Below are positions 52,043 through 60,410 of a stretch of 64,000 nt of DNA, piece after piece. The notes under the pieces are model-generated. The model was given only the letters and a program-made list of their open reading frames with translations, was not told the origin of the DNA and did not search any database. This stretch comes from CAYJAY01 sp964370715. GTDB lineage: Bacteria; Bacillota; Clostridia; Oscillospirales; Ruminococcaceae. How positions within the stretch are numbered: the stretch's first letter is position 1; every line of letters begins with the position of its first letter. A program made the position numbers and the translations under genes. Location: assembly GCA_964370715.1 (NCBI GenBank), contig CAYJKJ010000014.1:1-64000 (forward strand). Reading direction: 5' to 3'.

Positions 52043-52398
52043 TTTGACACCTCGTATATATTTGTGTGTACTATATTTATTCCATGATTTTTTTAAAACT
52101 AAAGAATAGATAGTATTATTTATTTAGTTTGTTGTTTCATTCTATCACAGTTTTAGCGGAATTTAAAGTTTTTTTAATGAAATCTCTAACTTTTCTTTGT
52201 TTTAACATTAATTGTTAACCGGCGAAATCTCATTAATAAAGGCAAAACAAAACGGCTTGACAAATCAAGCTACAAAAAAACGGCTTGACAAATCAAGCTG
52301 CAAAAAAACGGCTTGACAAATCAAGCTGCAAAAAACGGCTTGACACGTAAACTGTGTAAGCCGTTTTTATAGTGTTTGAAATTATATTAAAATAACTA
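52043..52398. other. Spacer with a tandem terminator array behind gdhA
   Basis: About 356 bases without a gene. The left part is the upstream region of the 51347 gene; the right part holds the terminator and repeats described at 52249-52368. Confidence 0.7.
52249..52368 (-). repeat. Tandem array of terminator-like units downstream of gdhA
   Basis: Reading the minus strand from gdhA, a full terminator hairpin comes first (52331-52368, about 10-bp stem plus T run). Then come three 27-28-base direct repeats, each containing CTTGATTTGTCAAG, a 5-bp stem with a TTTG loop, followed by CCG and about seven T. The right-hand boxes begin at 52253, 52281 and 52309, and a fourth copy of the CGGCTTGACA core at 52336 is part of the main hairpin. 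The units are nearly identical, so they arose by recent tandem duplication. Confidence 0.88.
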
Positions 52399-53667
52399 TT
52401 AGGGGAATATCTCTCTGAATTGTTTTGCTGCCGAAAGACGACCGATAGCAACTGCATAAGCAGCTTTTCTAAGGTTGCATTTTTGTTTAACTTTCATAGC
52501 CGCAACTTCATCAAACGCTTTTTGCATAATTCTTTCGAGGTTTGCGTTGATCTCATCTAGTTCCCAGTTCATATGTTGCTCGTTTTGGCACCATTCAAAG
52601 TAGGAAACAACAACACCGCCGGCGTTTGCAAGGATATCGGGAACGACATATATTCCTCTTTCGGTCATGATATCATCAGCCGCTATAGTTGTGGGTCCGT
52701 TTGCGCCTTCAACAACAAGTTTTGCTTTAACTTCGGTAGCTTTGCTTGCTGTGATTTGGTTTTCCAACGCACAGGGTAGAAGAATATCGCATTCACAGGT
52801 TATGATATCTTCGTTTGTGATGTTTGAAACGCCATCTGCTTTGTAGTCTTTAAGCGACCTTGTTTCGCTTTTTTCTATATAATCTAGCATAGCCGGAATA
52901 TCAAGGCCTTTTTCGTTGTAGTAGCCGCCCGATACATCGCTTACTGCGACGATTTTGAAGCCGTCTTCATACATTAGTTTTGCGGCAACACCACCAACGT
53001 TACCCATACCTTGAACAGCAACGCTGTATTTTGAATAATCTTGATCTCCGAAATATTCAAGCAACGCACGTTTTGTTGAAATAGAAACGCCACGTCCGGT
53101 AGCTTCGGGACGACCCAAAGATCCGCCGATTTCGAAAGGTTTACCCGTAACAACGCCCGGCACAGTGTAGCCTTTGAACATACTGTATGTATCCATTATC
53201 CAACCCATAACCGTTCCGTTTGTGTTGACGTCAGGAGCAGGGATATCTTTTTCAGGTCCGATAAGAGGAAGAATCATCGCCGTGTAACGTCTTGTCAATC
53301 TTTCGAGTTCGCCTCTTGAAAGTTCTTGCGGGTTAACTTTAACCGCACCTTTTGCTCCGCCATAAGGAATGTTAACAACTGCGCATTTAAAGCTCATCCA
53401 AGCAGCAAGCGCCTTAACCTCGTCGATATCAACCATTTCATGATAACGAATACCGCCCTTGTAGGGACCTCTTGCGCTGGAATGTTGAACACGGTAGCCT
53501 TCAAAAATTCGAAGTTCGCCGTTGTCCATTTTAATTGGAATACCAACCTTGAGTTCGCGTTCCGGATGCTTTAACATCTCGTAATCATTTTTTTCAAGAC
53601 CCAACATTTCGGCTGTTGAATCTAGAACCGCAAGCATGTTTTCATAAGGATTATATTTTCCCGACAT
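52399..53667 (-). CDS. gdhA: Glutamate dehydrogenase
   Basis: Interconverts glutamate and 2-oxoglutarate plus ammonia; in anaerobes it often runs catabolically with NAD. The 422-aa length matches the hexameric bacterial form. The substrate site is seen in SARGPYKGGIRYHE and PYGGAKGAVKVNP (catalytic Lys), with PAPDVNTN following. The dinucleotide-binding region is VAVQGMGNVGGVAAKLM and the C-terminal domain has ANAGGVVVSYFEW. The GTG at 53676 is too close to the AAAGGA site, so the ATG at 53667 is chosen. An inverted repeat upstream and the terminator array downstream point to tight control of this transcript. Confidence 0.96.
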   Translation of the reverse strand: MSGKYNPYENMLAVLDSTAEMLGLEKNDYEMLKHPERELKVGIPIKMDNGELRIFEGYRVQHSSARGPYKGGIRYHEMVDIDEVKALAAWMSFKCAVVNIPYGGAKGAVKVNPQELSRGELERLTRRYTAMILPLIGPEKDIPAPDVNTNGTVMGWIMDTYSMFKGYTVPGVVTGKPFEIGGSLGRPEATGRGVSISTKRALLEYFGDQDYSKYSVAVQGMGNVGGVAAKLMYEDGFKIVAVSDVSGGYYNEKGLDIPAMLDYIEKSETRSLKDYKADGVSNITNEDIITCECDILLPCALENQITASKATEVKAKLVVEGANGPTTIAADDIMTERGIYVVPDILANAGGVVVSYFEWCQNEQHMNWELDEINANLERIMQKAFDEVAAMKVKQKCNLRKAAYAVAIGRLSAAKQFREIFP

Positions 53668-53695
53668 AAATTGCACTTTCCTTTCTAATTTAGCT

Positions 53696-53739
53696 GTTTA
53701 AAGCTTTAAATTGCAAAATTGTACACAAAAGCTTTAAAC
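53696..53739. promoter_or_regulatory. Perfect 12-bp inverted repeat upstream of gdhA
   Basis: GTTTAAAGCTTT (53696-53707) and AAAGCTTTAAAC (53728-53739) are exact reverse complements separated by 20 bases, 29-72 bases before the gdhA start. Two half-sites two helix turns apart suit a dimeric or tetrameric regulator, for example of nitrogen metabolism. Confidence 0.55.
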
Positions 53740-53850
53740 ATTACTAATAAATTTTAACACATTCGACAAAAAAAGAAAAGGGGTTATGCAAAATATTTTT
53801 TTATTTTGTATAATATATTATAATTATTTAAAGAGAAGGAGTAGAAATAG

Positions 53851-54555
53851 ATGAAATTTTATGTTGAACAAACTATATTTGACAAAATTCCGGACTATTG
53901 TATCGGCGTAGTTGCGGTGTCGGGGATTAAGATGAGCGAACAAGGCGAAGAGATGAAACAATTTTTAATTGAAAGTCTTGAGCAAAAAAAGCAATATCTC
54001 GAAGGAAAAACCGTTAAACAACTAGATGAGCTAGCGCCGTTTAGAGATGCTTTTTTGAAGCTCGACATCAACCCCAACAAATATCTTTCTTCGATCGAAG
54101 CGCTTTTAACACGTGTTGCAAAAAAAGGAGAACTCCCGTTTATAAATCCTTTGGTTGATGTTAGCAACGCTATCTCGCTTAAATATATGTTGCCGCTCGG
54201 AACGCACGATATCGGAAGTTTTGTCGGCGACGGATTATGCGTGCGGCTTGCCAACGAGCAGGACTGCGAAAACACCCCGAACGATGAGGGCAGTTCCGAT
54301 ATAATCAAACCCGGCGAAGCGGTCTATGTTTCGGGCAACGAAGTTCGAACACGTCGTTTTATCTGGCGCCAACTGGCGGCGGGCAGAATAGACCAAAACG
54401 CCACCGAACTCGTGTTCCCTATCGATGGGTTCCAATCGAGGAAAGCGGATGTTTTGGCGGCAAGAGACGAGCTGTTTTCGATGCTTGAAAAACATTTTGG
54501 CGGTTCGGTTAAAAAAGGATTTATCGACATCGACAGCCCCGAATTTGAGTTATAA
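53851..54555 (+). CDS. B3/B4 (tRNA-binding-like) domain protein
   Basis: A 234-aa stand-alone B3/B4 protein, related to the editing module of phenylalanyl-tRNA synthetase beta subunits. Family blocks are KLDINPNKYLSSIEALLTRVAKKGELPFINPLVDVSN and LPLGTHDIGSF, followed by ELVFPIDGF near the C-terminus. Such free-standing proteins may edit mischarged aminoacyl-tRNAs or bind related ligands; the exact role is not known. An AGAAGGAG site supports the ATG at 53851, and a TATAAT box lies at 53809 without a good -35. A hairpin follows 10 bases past the stop. Confidence 0.9.
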   Translation: MKFYVEQTIFDKIPDYCIGVVAVSGIKMSEQGEEMKQFLIESLEQKKQYLEGKTVKQLDELAPFRDAFLKLDINPNKYLSSIEALLTRVAKKGELPFINPLVDVSNAISLKYMLPLGTHDIGSFVGDGLCVRLANEQDCENTPNDEGSSDIIKPGEAVYVSGNEVRTRRFIWRQLAAGRIDQNATELVFPIDGFQSRKADVLAARDELFSMLEKHFGGSVKKGFIDIDSPEFEL

Positions 54556-55180
54556 TAAACCAAAAAACCGAGACACTTTCTTTATGAAGTGTCCCGGTTC
54601 AGACTGTCGAAAAACCTTTATTACAAATTCAGCCTTTATTCAAAATGCATAAATATAATGACTGGAGTGTAGGGAGAGGATTTGCTTCTTCTGAAAAAAA
54701 TCATAGAAAACAAGGTTTTTTACAGCCAATCTCCACACCCAAGCTAATTAATTCCCGAAGCGAAGCAGGTTCTCCACCAATACCCACCAATCCAGCTTTT
54801 GCCTGTCACCAAGATTTCAAGCGGCAAAAGCGGGCGGGTTCTTAGGGCGTGTTTCGCCCTAAGTCGTTAAGGGGGGGTTGTGGGGGGTTGTTAGGGGGCG
54901 TCACTGGGGGTTAGTCGAAAAACCCCCTCACGCCCCCTAACATCAACAGATTTGTGGCGTTTGATGGGGCAAAAAACAAAGTAGGAGGAGGGGATTCTCC
55001 TGCCGAAAATCAGCACAAATGCCCTGAAACGGGGCGATGTGGGCATCGCCCCCTACCAGTAGTCTCGTAATATTGCACAATATTTTTTAAGGTACACCTT
55101 TTTTGACACGCAGAACCGGAACACTTTCTTTTAAAGTGTCCCGGTTTTTTTAAGTTTAGAATTTATTAAAGAAAAAGAAA
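54556..55180. repeat. Gene-free 0.6-kb region of G-rich hairpins, possible relic element
   Basis: No supported gene. Two similar hairpins bound it: 54566-54599 (no T run) and 55113-55147 (with T run). Between them lie a hairpin at 54842-54862, a long stem at 54889-54942 (13 bp outer, 7 bp inner) and a perfect 9-bp GC stem at 55031-55052. Base composition is much more G-rich than its surroundings, including four G runs at 54871-54910. The GGGCGATGTGGGCATCGCCCC type of unit is familiar from repeats in gut Clostridia. Confidence 0.7.
55113..55152 (+). terminator. Intrinsic terminator at the right edge of the hairpin region
   Basis: A stem of about 13 bp with one mismatch (55114-55126 with 55132-55144) followed by seven T. 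Its stem is closely related to the hairpin at 54566-54599. Confidence 0.8.
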
Positions 55181-55528
55181 TTAACCCGCAACGATAAACG
55201 CCATAAATTTAAGCTCTTGTTCCCCTATGTTTTCGATGTTGTGGGTTTCTCCGCTATAGGTTATAAGGGTGTCGCCCGCTCCAAGCATTTTTGTTTCGCC
55301 GTTGTCATAAACTTTGGCTTCCCCCTCTAAGATATAGTATATTTCACATTCGCCTTCGTGGGGATGAAGACCGACCGAGCAACCTTTGGGGAAACTCAAC
55401 ACCGAGGCAAGCCTTATGTTTGGGGGGAGTTTTTGTTGTTCTGCCAGCATCGAAAGCGTCGCCTTTCCGTTTCCGCCTCTCATGTTTTCCCTTTGTTCTT
55501 GTGGCATTTCGCAAGCTCTTGTAACCAT
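55181..55528 (-). CDS. Cupin domain protein
   Basis: A 115-aa single cupin barrel. Cupin motif 1 reads GLHPHEGECEIYYILEGEAKVY, with the His, His and Glu metal ligands, and motif 2 reads LITYSGETHNIENIGEQELKFMAF with the last His. It probably binds a divalent metal and acts as a small isomerase, oxygenase or sugar/ligand-binding protein; the activity is not predictable. The N-terminus contains an Arg/Gly/Gln-rich stretch (QEQRENMRGGNG). An AAAGGAG site precedes the ATG. It is 34 bases downstream of ackA on the same strand. Confidence 0.93.
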   Translation of the reverse strand: MVTRACEMPQEQRENMRGGNGKATLSMLAEQQKLPPNIRLASVLSFPKGCSVGLHPHEGECEIYYILEGEAKVYDNGETKMLGAGDTLITYSGETHNIENIGEQELKFMAFIVAG

Positions 55529-55562
55529 TGTTTTCTCCTTTATTTTTAATATTTTACAACAA

Positions 55563-56774
55563 TTATTTGGTTTCTCGAATTACCGTTTCGTGAACTATTC
55601 TAGCCATCATTATCTCTTCGTTTGTTGGAATTATAACCGCATCAACCTTTGAATTTTCGGTTGAAAAATATCCTTCTTTTCCGTTTATGTCGATATTTTT
55701 TTGCTGGCTAATCTCTAGGCCAAAAGCATCCTCAAGCTCGTTTAACGCATCAAACCTTAAGCTTGCCATCTTTTCGCCGATTCCTCCGGCAAATATAACC
55801 GCCGATATTCCGCCCATCGCCGCCGCAAACATTCCGATATATTTCTTTATCTGATAGGCTAGTATCTCAAAGATAAGGGTCGAAATTTCGTCTCCCTCTT
55901 TTGCGGCATCTTCGAGATCTCGACAGTCGGAACTTTTGCCCGACATCCCTAAAAATCCGCTTTGTTTGTTAAGCATATTCAAAACTTCGTTGACCGAAAC
56001 CCCCTCTTTGTTCGCTATATATGACATAATAGCGGGGTCGATCGTTCCGCTTCTCGTTCCCATCATCAACCCTTCGAGCGGAGAAAATCCCATCGTTGTG
56101 TCGAAACTCTTTCCGTCTTTAACCGCCGTTATCGAACTTCCGTTACCCATATGACAGACAATTATCTTTGTTCCATCTGCCGGAATATCTTTCATTTCAA
56201 GATATCTTTCAACGACAAATTTAATGCTGTTGCTATGGAACCCATATCTTCGAACGCCATGTTTTTCGAAATATTCATATGGTATTGGGTAGACATAGGA
56301 TTTTGCCGGGATAGTTTTGTGGAAATATGTATCGGCTATCGCAACTTGAGGGATTTTTTCGGAAAACACCTCTTTTGCGGCTTTTACGCCGGCAAGCATC
56401 GGAGGGATGTGTAGCGGAGCGAGTTCAACAAGGCTCATGTTAAATTCAACAACTTCATCGTTTGCGATAACGCCATCTTCCCAGTCGGTTTTTGCATAAG
56501 CGGTTCTATGCCCCACCGCCTCTATCTCATCGAGCGACGAGATAACGGCATACTCGCCGTTTGTTAAAAAATCTATAATTGCGGAAAATGCTTGGTTATG
56601 CGTCGGCAACGGAATGTCTTTCGTTGTTGTACCTTTCCCAACCGCAGTGTGGGTGATTTTACCATCGATCGTTATTCTTTCGCAAAGCCCCTTTGCTACA
56701 ACAGTCTCGTTCTCCATGTTAATGAGCTGGTATTTAACGCTACTCGACCCCGAGTTTATGATTAAAATGTTCAT
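55563..56774 (-). CDS. ackA: Acetate kinase
   Basis: Converts acetyl phosphate and ADP to acetate and ATP, the energy-yielding end step of acetate fermentation. The 403-aa protein starts with ILIINSGSSSVKYQL (phosphate-binding ASKHA motif), and continues with the substrate-binding Arg in VEAVGHRTAYAK, catalytic MGNGSSITAV, MGFSPLEGLMMGTRSGTIDP, and FAGGIGEK near the end. Length is standard. An AAAGGGG site precedes the ATG. No pta gene is adjacent, unlike in many relatives. Confidence 0.97.
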   Translation of the reverse strand: MNILIINSGSSSVKYQLINMENETVVAKGLCERITIDGKITHTAVGKGTTTKDIPLPTHNQAFSAIIDFLTNGEYAVISSLDEIEAVGHRTAYAKTDWEDGVIANDEVVEFNMSLVELAPLHIPPMLAGVKAAKEVFSEKIPQVAIADTYFHKTIPAKSYVYPIPYEYFEKHGVRRYGFHSNSIKFVVERYLEMKDIPADGTKIIVCHMGNGSSITAVKDGKSFDTTMGFSPLEGLMMGTRSGTIDPAIMSYIANKEGVSVNEVLNMLNKQSGFLGMSGKSSDCRDLEDAAKEGDEISTLIFEILAYQIKKYIGMFAAAMGGISAVIFAGGIGEKMASLRFDALNELEDAFGLEISQQKNIDINGKEGYFSTENSKVDAVIIPTNEEIMMARIVHETVIRETK

Positions 56775-56810
56775 TGCGTTTCCCCTTTTTATTTATCTAA
56801 AATACTATTT

Positions 56811-57059
56811 TCATGCAAAGTATGCAACGCTCTCTTCGTAGAGAGTATTGGGGCAAAAATCTTGTCCTGTCGCCCATTCTATTTCTCCATCGTTTACCGA
56901 TACTGATTTAAACAAACTTAATTGTTTTAAATTTGAATAATACTTATGATTTAGATTCGGGCTAAAATCATATAATCTTTTTTCATTTTTATCAAAAGTC
57001 AATATTAATTTAAAATCATCAAGCGGAGTTACATCTTTTAACACAGGGTATTGCCTCAT
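56811..57059 (-). CDS. DUF2442 domain protein
   Basis: An 82-aa protein matching DUF2442: an N-terminal V-x-P-L-DDFKLILTFDKNEKRLYDFSP block, a central LSLFKSVSVNDGEIEW and the ending LYEESVA. The family forms small proteins often encoded next to DUF4160 proteins. Here its ATG abuts the stop codon of the DUF4160 gene, so the two are translated from one message. Some such pairs have been suggested to behave like toxin-antitoxin modules; nothing in the sequence shows a toxic activity, so this remains a guess. Confidence 0.88.
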   Translation of the reverse strand: MRQYPVLKDVTPLDDFKLILTFDKNEKRLYDFSPNLNHKYYSNLKQLSLFKSVSVNDGEIEWATGQDFCPNTLYEESVAYFA

Positions 57060-57326
57060 CTATTCAAGCCCCTTTATTTTAAAATATTCTTCATCTGTTT
57101 GCATGATATCCCATAAAGACGTTAGCTCTTCTTTATGTATATCTGCCCAAGCTACTACATACTTTGTTTGCTTTACAGGAAACTTACCCGCAATAATTAC
57201 TCCATCTAAATTAAAAACCGCTTTTTCTCCGTTATATGAAGCATGAAAATGCGGAGTATGGTGTTGTTCGCTGTCATTAAAATACATTCTAATAATGATT
57301 CCGTAAAAAGCTGAAATAATCGGCAT
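57060..57326 (-). CDS. DUF4160 domain protein
   Basis: An 88-aa protein with the DUF4160 signature: GIIIRMYFNDSEQHHTPHFHASYNGE, where the HHxPHFH cluster could bind metal, then AVFNLDGVIIAGKFPVKQTKYVVAWADIHKEEL. It forms a two-gene unit with the DUF2442 gene directly downstream. An AAAGGA site precedes the ATG. The pair is inserted between two housekeeping genes (lepA and ackA), a typical setting for small mobile or addiction-like modules, although no flanking repeats were found. Confidence 0.9.
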   Translation of the reverse strand: MPIISAFYGIIIRMYFNDSEQHHTPHFHASYNGEKAVFNLDGVIIAGKFPVKQTKYVVAWADIHKEELTSLWDIMQTDEEYFKIKGLE

Positions 57327-57376
57327 TTTCTTAAATCCTTTCTTTATGTTTTTACAAACAGCACCTGGTTTTAAAC

Positions 57377-59173
57377 TTAATCCAATTTCAAAACCGCTGT
57401 AAATGCGTCGCTTGGAACTTCAACGCTTCCGAGTTGGCGCATCTTCTTTTTACCCTCTTTTTGTTTTTCAAGTAGCTTTTTCTTTCTCGTTATATCGCCG
57501 CCATAACATTTCGCCAAAACGTCTTTGCGCATCGCTTTAACGGTCTCTCTTGCGATAACTTTTCCGCCTATTGCGGCTTGGATAGGAACTTCAAACATCT
57601 GGCGAGGTATATGTTCTTTGAGCTTTTCGGCAATTCTTCTGCCCCTTGCATATGCGTTGTCCGCAAACACTATGAAAGAAAGCGCATCGACAAGATCGCC
57701 GTTTAACAAGATATCAAGGCGAACAAGCTTGCTTTGCCTGAACCCTTTCCATTCATAATCGAAACTTGCATATCCCTTTGTTCGGCTTTTAAGGCTATCA
57801 AAAAAGTCATACACAATCTCGCCGAGCGGCAGTTCATAATGGATATCAACTCGTTCTGTGTCGATGTATTTCATGTCGATAAAAACCCCTCTGCGTTCGG
57901 TGCAAAGATCCATTATCGCCCCAACATAATCAGAGGGAGCAAAAAGATGGGCATCGACAAACGGTTCTTCGCTCTTGGCGATAACCGCAGGGTCGGGATA
58001 GTTTGTCGGGTTGTCAACGTCGATAACCTCGCCGTTTGTTTTGGTTATTCTATAAACAACGCTAGGCGCAGTCGTTACAAGATCTAGGTCGAATTCACGT
58101 TCAAGGCGTTCTATAATAACTTCGAGATGCAAAAGCCCCAAAAATCCGCAACGGAAACCAAACCCCAACGCCGCTGAAGTTTCGGGATCAAACGACAAAG
58201 AAGCATCGTTTAAAACAAGCTTTTCAAGAGCATCTCTAAGGTCGCCATATCGAGCGCCATCTGCCGGATATATTCCGCAGAAAACCATCGGCACAGCTTT
58301 TCTGTAGCCTTCAAGCGGAGCATCGCATGGGTTTTGGGCATCGGTCACCGTGTCCCCTACTTGCGTGTCACGAACGTTTTTGATGCTGGCGGCTATATAG
58401 CCAACCTCTCCTGCCGAAAGTTTATCGCAAGGGCTATGTGTTGCCGGAAGCATATGCCCGACCTCAACGACGGAAAATTCCGCCCCCGTTTGCCAAAGCT
58501 TGATGGTGTCTCCCGCTTTAATCGTTCCTTCGTATACCCTTATATAGATTATAACCCCTTTGTAGCTGTCATAAAACGAATCGAATATCAAAGCTTTAAG
58601 AGGGGCGTTTTGATCCCCTTTAGGGGGTGGGATAACTTTAATAAGCTTTTCGACAACCTCTTTTATTCCTTCCCCACGTTTAGCGGAAACTTTAGGAGCG
58701 CTTAAACATTCTATTCCGATAACGTCCTCAACCTCTTGGGCCACTCGTTCGGGGTCGGCGGAGGGGAGATCTATCTTGTTGATAACCGGCATGATCTCGA
58801 GATCGTTTTCAACCGCAAGATATGCGTTGGCTAGCGTTTGCGCTTCAACCCCTTGTGTTGCATCAACGATTAAAATAGCCCCTTCGCACGCCGCAAGCGA
58901 CCTCGACACTTCATAGGTGAAGTCAACGTGTCCCGGGGTGTCGATAAGGTTTAGCGTGTAATCTTTTCCGTCGTCCGCCGTGTAGCTGAGCGTTACGGCT
59001 CGGGCTTTAATCGTTATTCCTCGTTCCTGTTCAAGATCCATGTTGTCGAGAAACTGGCTACTCATAACCCTTCGGTCTACCGAATTGGTAAGCTCCAAAA
59101 TTCTATCCGCAAGGGTTGATTTTCCATGGTCGATGTGTGCTATAATTGAAAAGTTGCGTATATTTTCCTGCAT
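57377..59173 (-). CDS. lepA: Elongation factor 4 (LepA), ribosome-associated GTPase
   Basis: A translational GTPase that acts on stalled or initiating ribosomes. The 598-aa protein shows G1 AHIDHGKSTLADRI, G3 DTPGHVDF, G4 NKIDLPSADP, and the LepA-specific C-terminal domain with FVDNAYARGRRIAEKLKEHIPRQMFEVP-like sequence (here FADNAYARGRR) and AIGGKVIARETVKAMRKDV. The length is standard. In many Firmicutes lepA precedes hemN or hrcA heat-shock genes; here it is followed by the DUF4160-DUF2442 pair and ackA on the same strand. Confidence 0.97.
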   Translation of the reverse strand: MQENIRNFSIIAHIDHGKSTLADRILELTNSVDRRVMSSQFLDNMDLEQERGITIKARAVTLSYTADDGKDYTLNLIDTPGHVDFTYEVSRSLAACEGAILIVDATQGVEAQTLANAYLAVENDLEIMPVINKIDLPSADPERVAQEVEDVIGIECLSAPKVSAKRGEGIKEVVEKLIKVIPPPKGDQNAPLKALIFDSFYDSYKGVIIYIRVYEGTIKAGDTIKLWQTGAEFSVVEVGHMLPATHSPCDKLSAGEVGYIAASIKNVRDTQVGDTVTDAQNPCDAPLEGYRKAVPMVFCGIYPADGARYGDLRDALEKLVLNDASLSFDPETSAALGFGFRCGFLGLLHLEVIIERLEREFDLDLVTTAPSVVYRITKTNGEVIDVDNPTNYPDPAVIAKSEEPFVDAHLFAPSDYVGAIMDLCTERRGVFIDMKYIDTERVDIHYELPLGEIVYDFFDSLKSRTKGYASFDYEWKGFRQSKLVRLDILLNGDLVDALSFIVFADNAYARGRRIAEKLKEHIPRQMFEVPIQAAIGGKVIARETVKAMRKDVLAKCYGGDITRKKKLLEKQKEGKKKMRQLGSVEVPSDAFTAVLKLD

Positions 59174-59402
59174 TTAATCCTCTTATCTAATAGTTTATTA
59201 ATTTTTATTTTTATTCATATAATACTTAATTATAAACAATTTGTTATAATTTGAAAAGAGTTTTTTTAGTTTCTTGTATTTTTTTTAAAAATATTATATT
59301 ATATACAAGGAATACAACTTAAAAAAATATCTTTAGCTTATAATTTTGTCAACTAAAAAGACAGAATATCGCTAAAATTTCGCATAAGGAAGGGTATAAG
59401 TT

Positions 59403-60386
59403 ATGGCAAAAAAAGTGTTGGTCACAGGTTCTGACGGATTTATCGGAAGCCACCTTACCGAACAGCTTGTTCAAAGCGGAGCTTCGGTTAGAGCTTTCAC
59501 ATACTACAATTCGTTTAATAATTGGGGTTGGATCGATAGTTTTGACAAGCAAACAAAAAACAGCCTTGAGATTTTTTCGGGGGATATAAGAGATCCAAAC
59601 GGAGTTCGTGAGGCGATGAAAGGGATCGACGAGGTTTATCACCTTGCGGCGCTTATAGCCATTCCGTTTAGCTATCATTCACCCGACAGCTACATCGACA
59701 CCAACATAAAAGGAACGCTCAACGTTCTTCAAGCGGCAAGAGATCTTGAAACCGAAAGAGTTTTAGTGACTTCGACATCGGAGGTTTATGGAACGGCGCA
59801 GTATGTTCCGATTGATGAGAAACACCCATACCAAGGGCAAAGCCCTTATTCCGCAACCAAGATAGGCGCAGATAGGCTAGCGGAAAGCTTTTTCAGAAGC
59901 TTCGGGCTTCCCGTTACCATCGTTAGGCCGTTTAACACATATGGACCTAGACAATCGGCAAGAGCGGTTATCCCAACCATCATATCGCAACTTCTCGCCG
60001 GAGCAACCGAAATTAAACTAGGTTCATTAACCCCAACAAGGGATTTCAACTATGTTAAAGACACCGCAAAAGGCTTTATGGCGCTTGCGCAATGCCGCAA
60101 GACTATCGGCGAAGAGGTTAACATTGCGACAGGGGTCGAGATATCTATTGAGCAACTGGCAAACGAGATGATAAAACAGATTAACCCCAACGCAAAGATT
60201 GTGTGTGATGAGCAAAGAGTTCGACCGGAAAAAAGCGAAGTTGAGCGACTTCTTGGGGATAATAAAAAGATAAAATCCTTAACCGATTGGGAGCCTCAAT
60301 ACAATTTAGAACGAGGGCTAGCCGAAACAATCGAATGGATCAAACAAAACATGGCTTCGTATAAACCCGAAATATATAACATATAG
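59403..60386 (+). CDS. NAD-dependent 4,6-dehydratase, LegB-like (nucleotide-sugar SDR)
   Basis: An extended short-chain dehydrogenase of 327 aa that probably converts a nucleotide-linked hexosamine to its 4-keto-6-deoxy form. It has the NAD motif VTGSDGFIGSHL, the catalytic TSTSEVYG and YSATK (Tyr and Lys), and RPFNTYGPRQS. The segment FTYYNSFNNWGWIDSF and ALIAIPFSYHSPDSYIDTN match the LegB branch of legionaminic-acid synthesis more than GDP-mannose dehydratase. None of the other Leg genes is adjacent, so the pathway must be encoded elsewhere or the product is a different sugar. A GGAAGGG site supports the ATG. Confidence 0.85.
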   Translation: MAKKVLVTGSDGFIGSHLTEQLVQSGASVRAFTYYNSFNNWGWIDSFDKQTKNSLEIFSGDIRDPNGVREAMKGIDEVYHLAALIAIPFSYHSPDSYIDTNIKGTLNVLQAARDLETERVLVTSTSEVYGTAQYVPIDEKHPYQGQSPYSATKIGADRLAESFFRSFGLPVTIVRPFNTYGPRQSARAVIPTIISQLLAGATEIKLGSLTPTRDFNYVKDTAKGFMALAQCRKTIGEEVNIATGVEISIEQLANEMIKQINPNAKIVCDEQRVRPEKSEVERLLGDNKKIKSLTDWEPQYNLERGLAETIEWIKQNMASYKPEIYNI

Positions 60387-60410
60387 TATAAATAAAGGTG
60401 CGTTTTTCTG

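Noticed and set aside
52249..52368. Regular 28-base direct repeats that could suggest a CRISPR array
   Set aside because: The units are directly joined without unique spacers, are terminator-like, and no cas genes are present.
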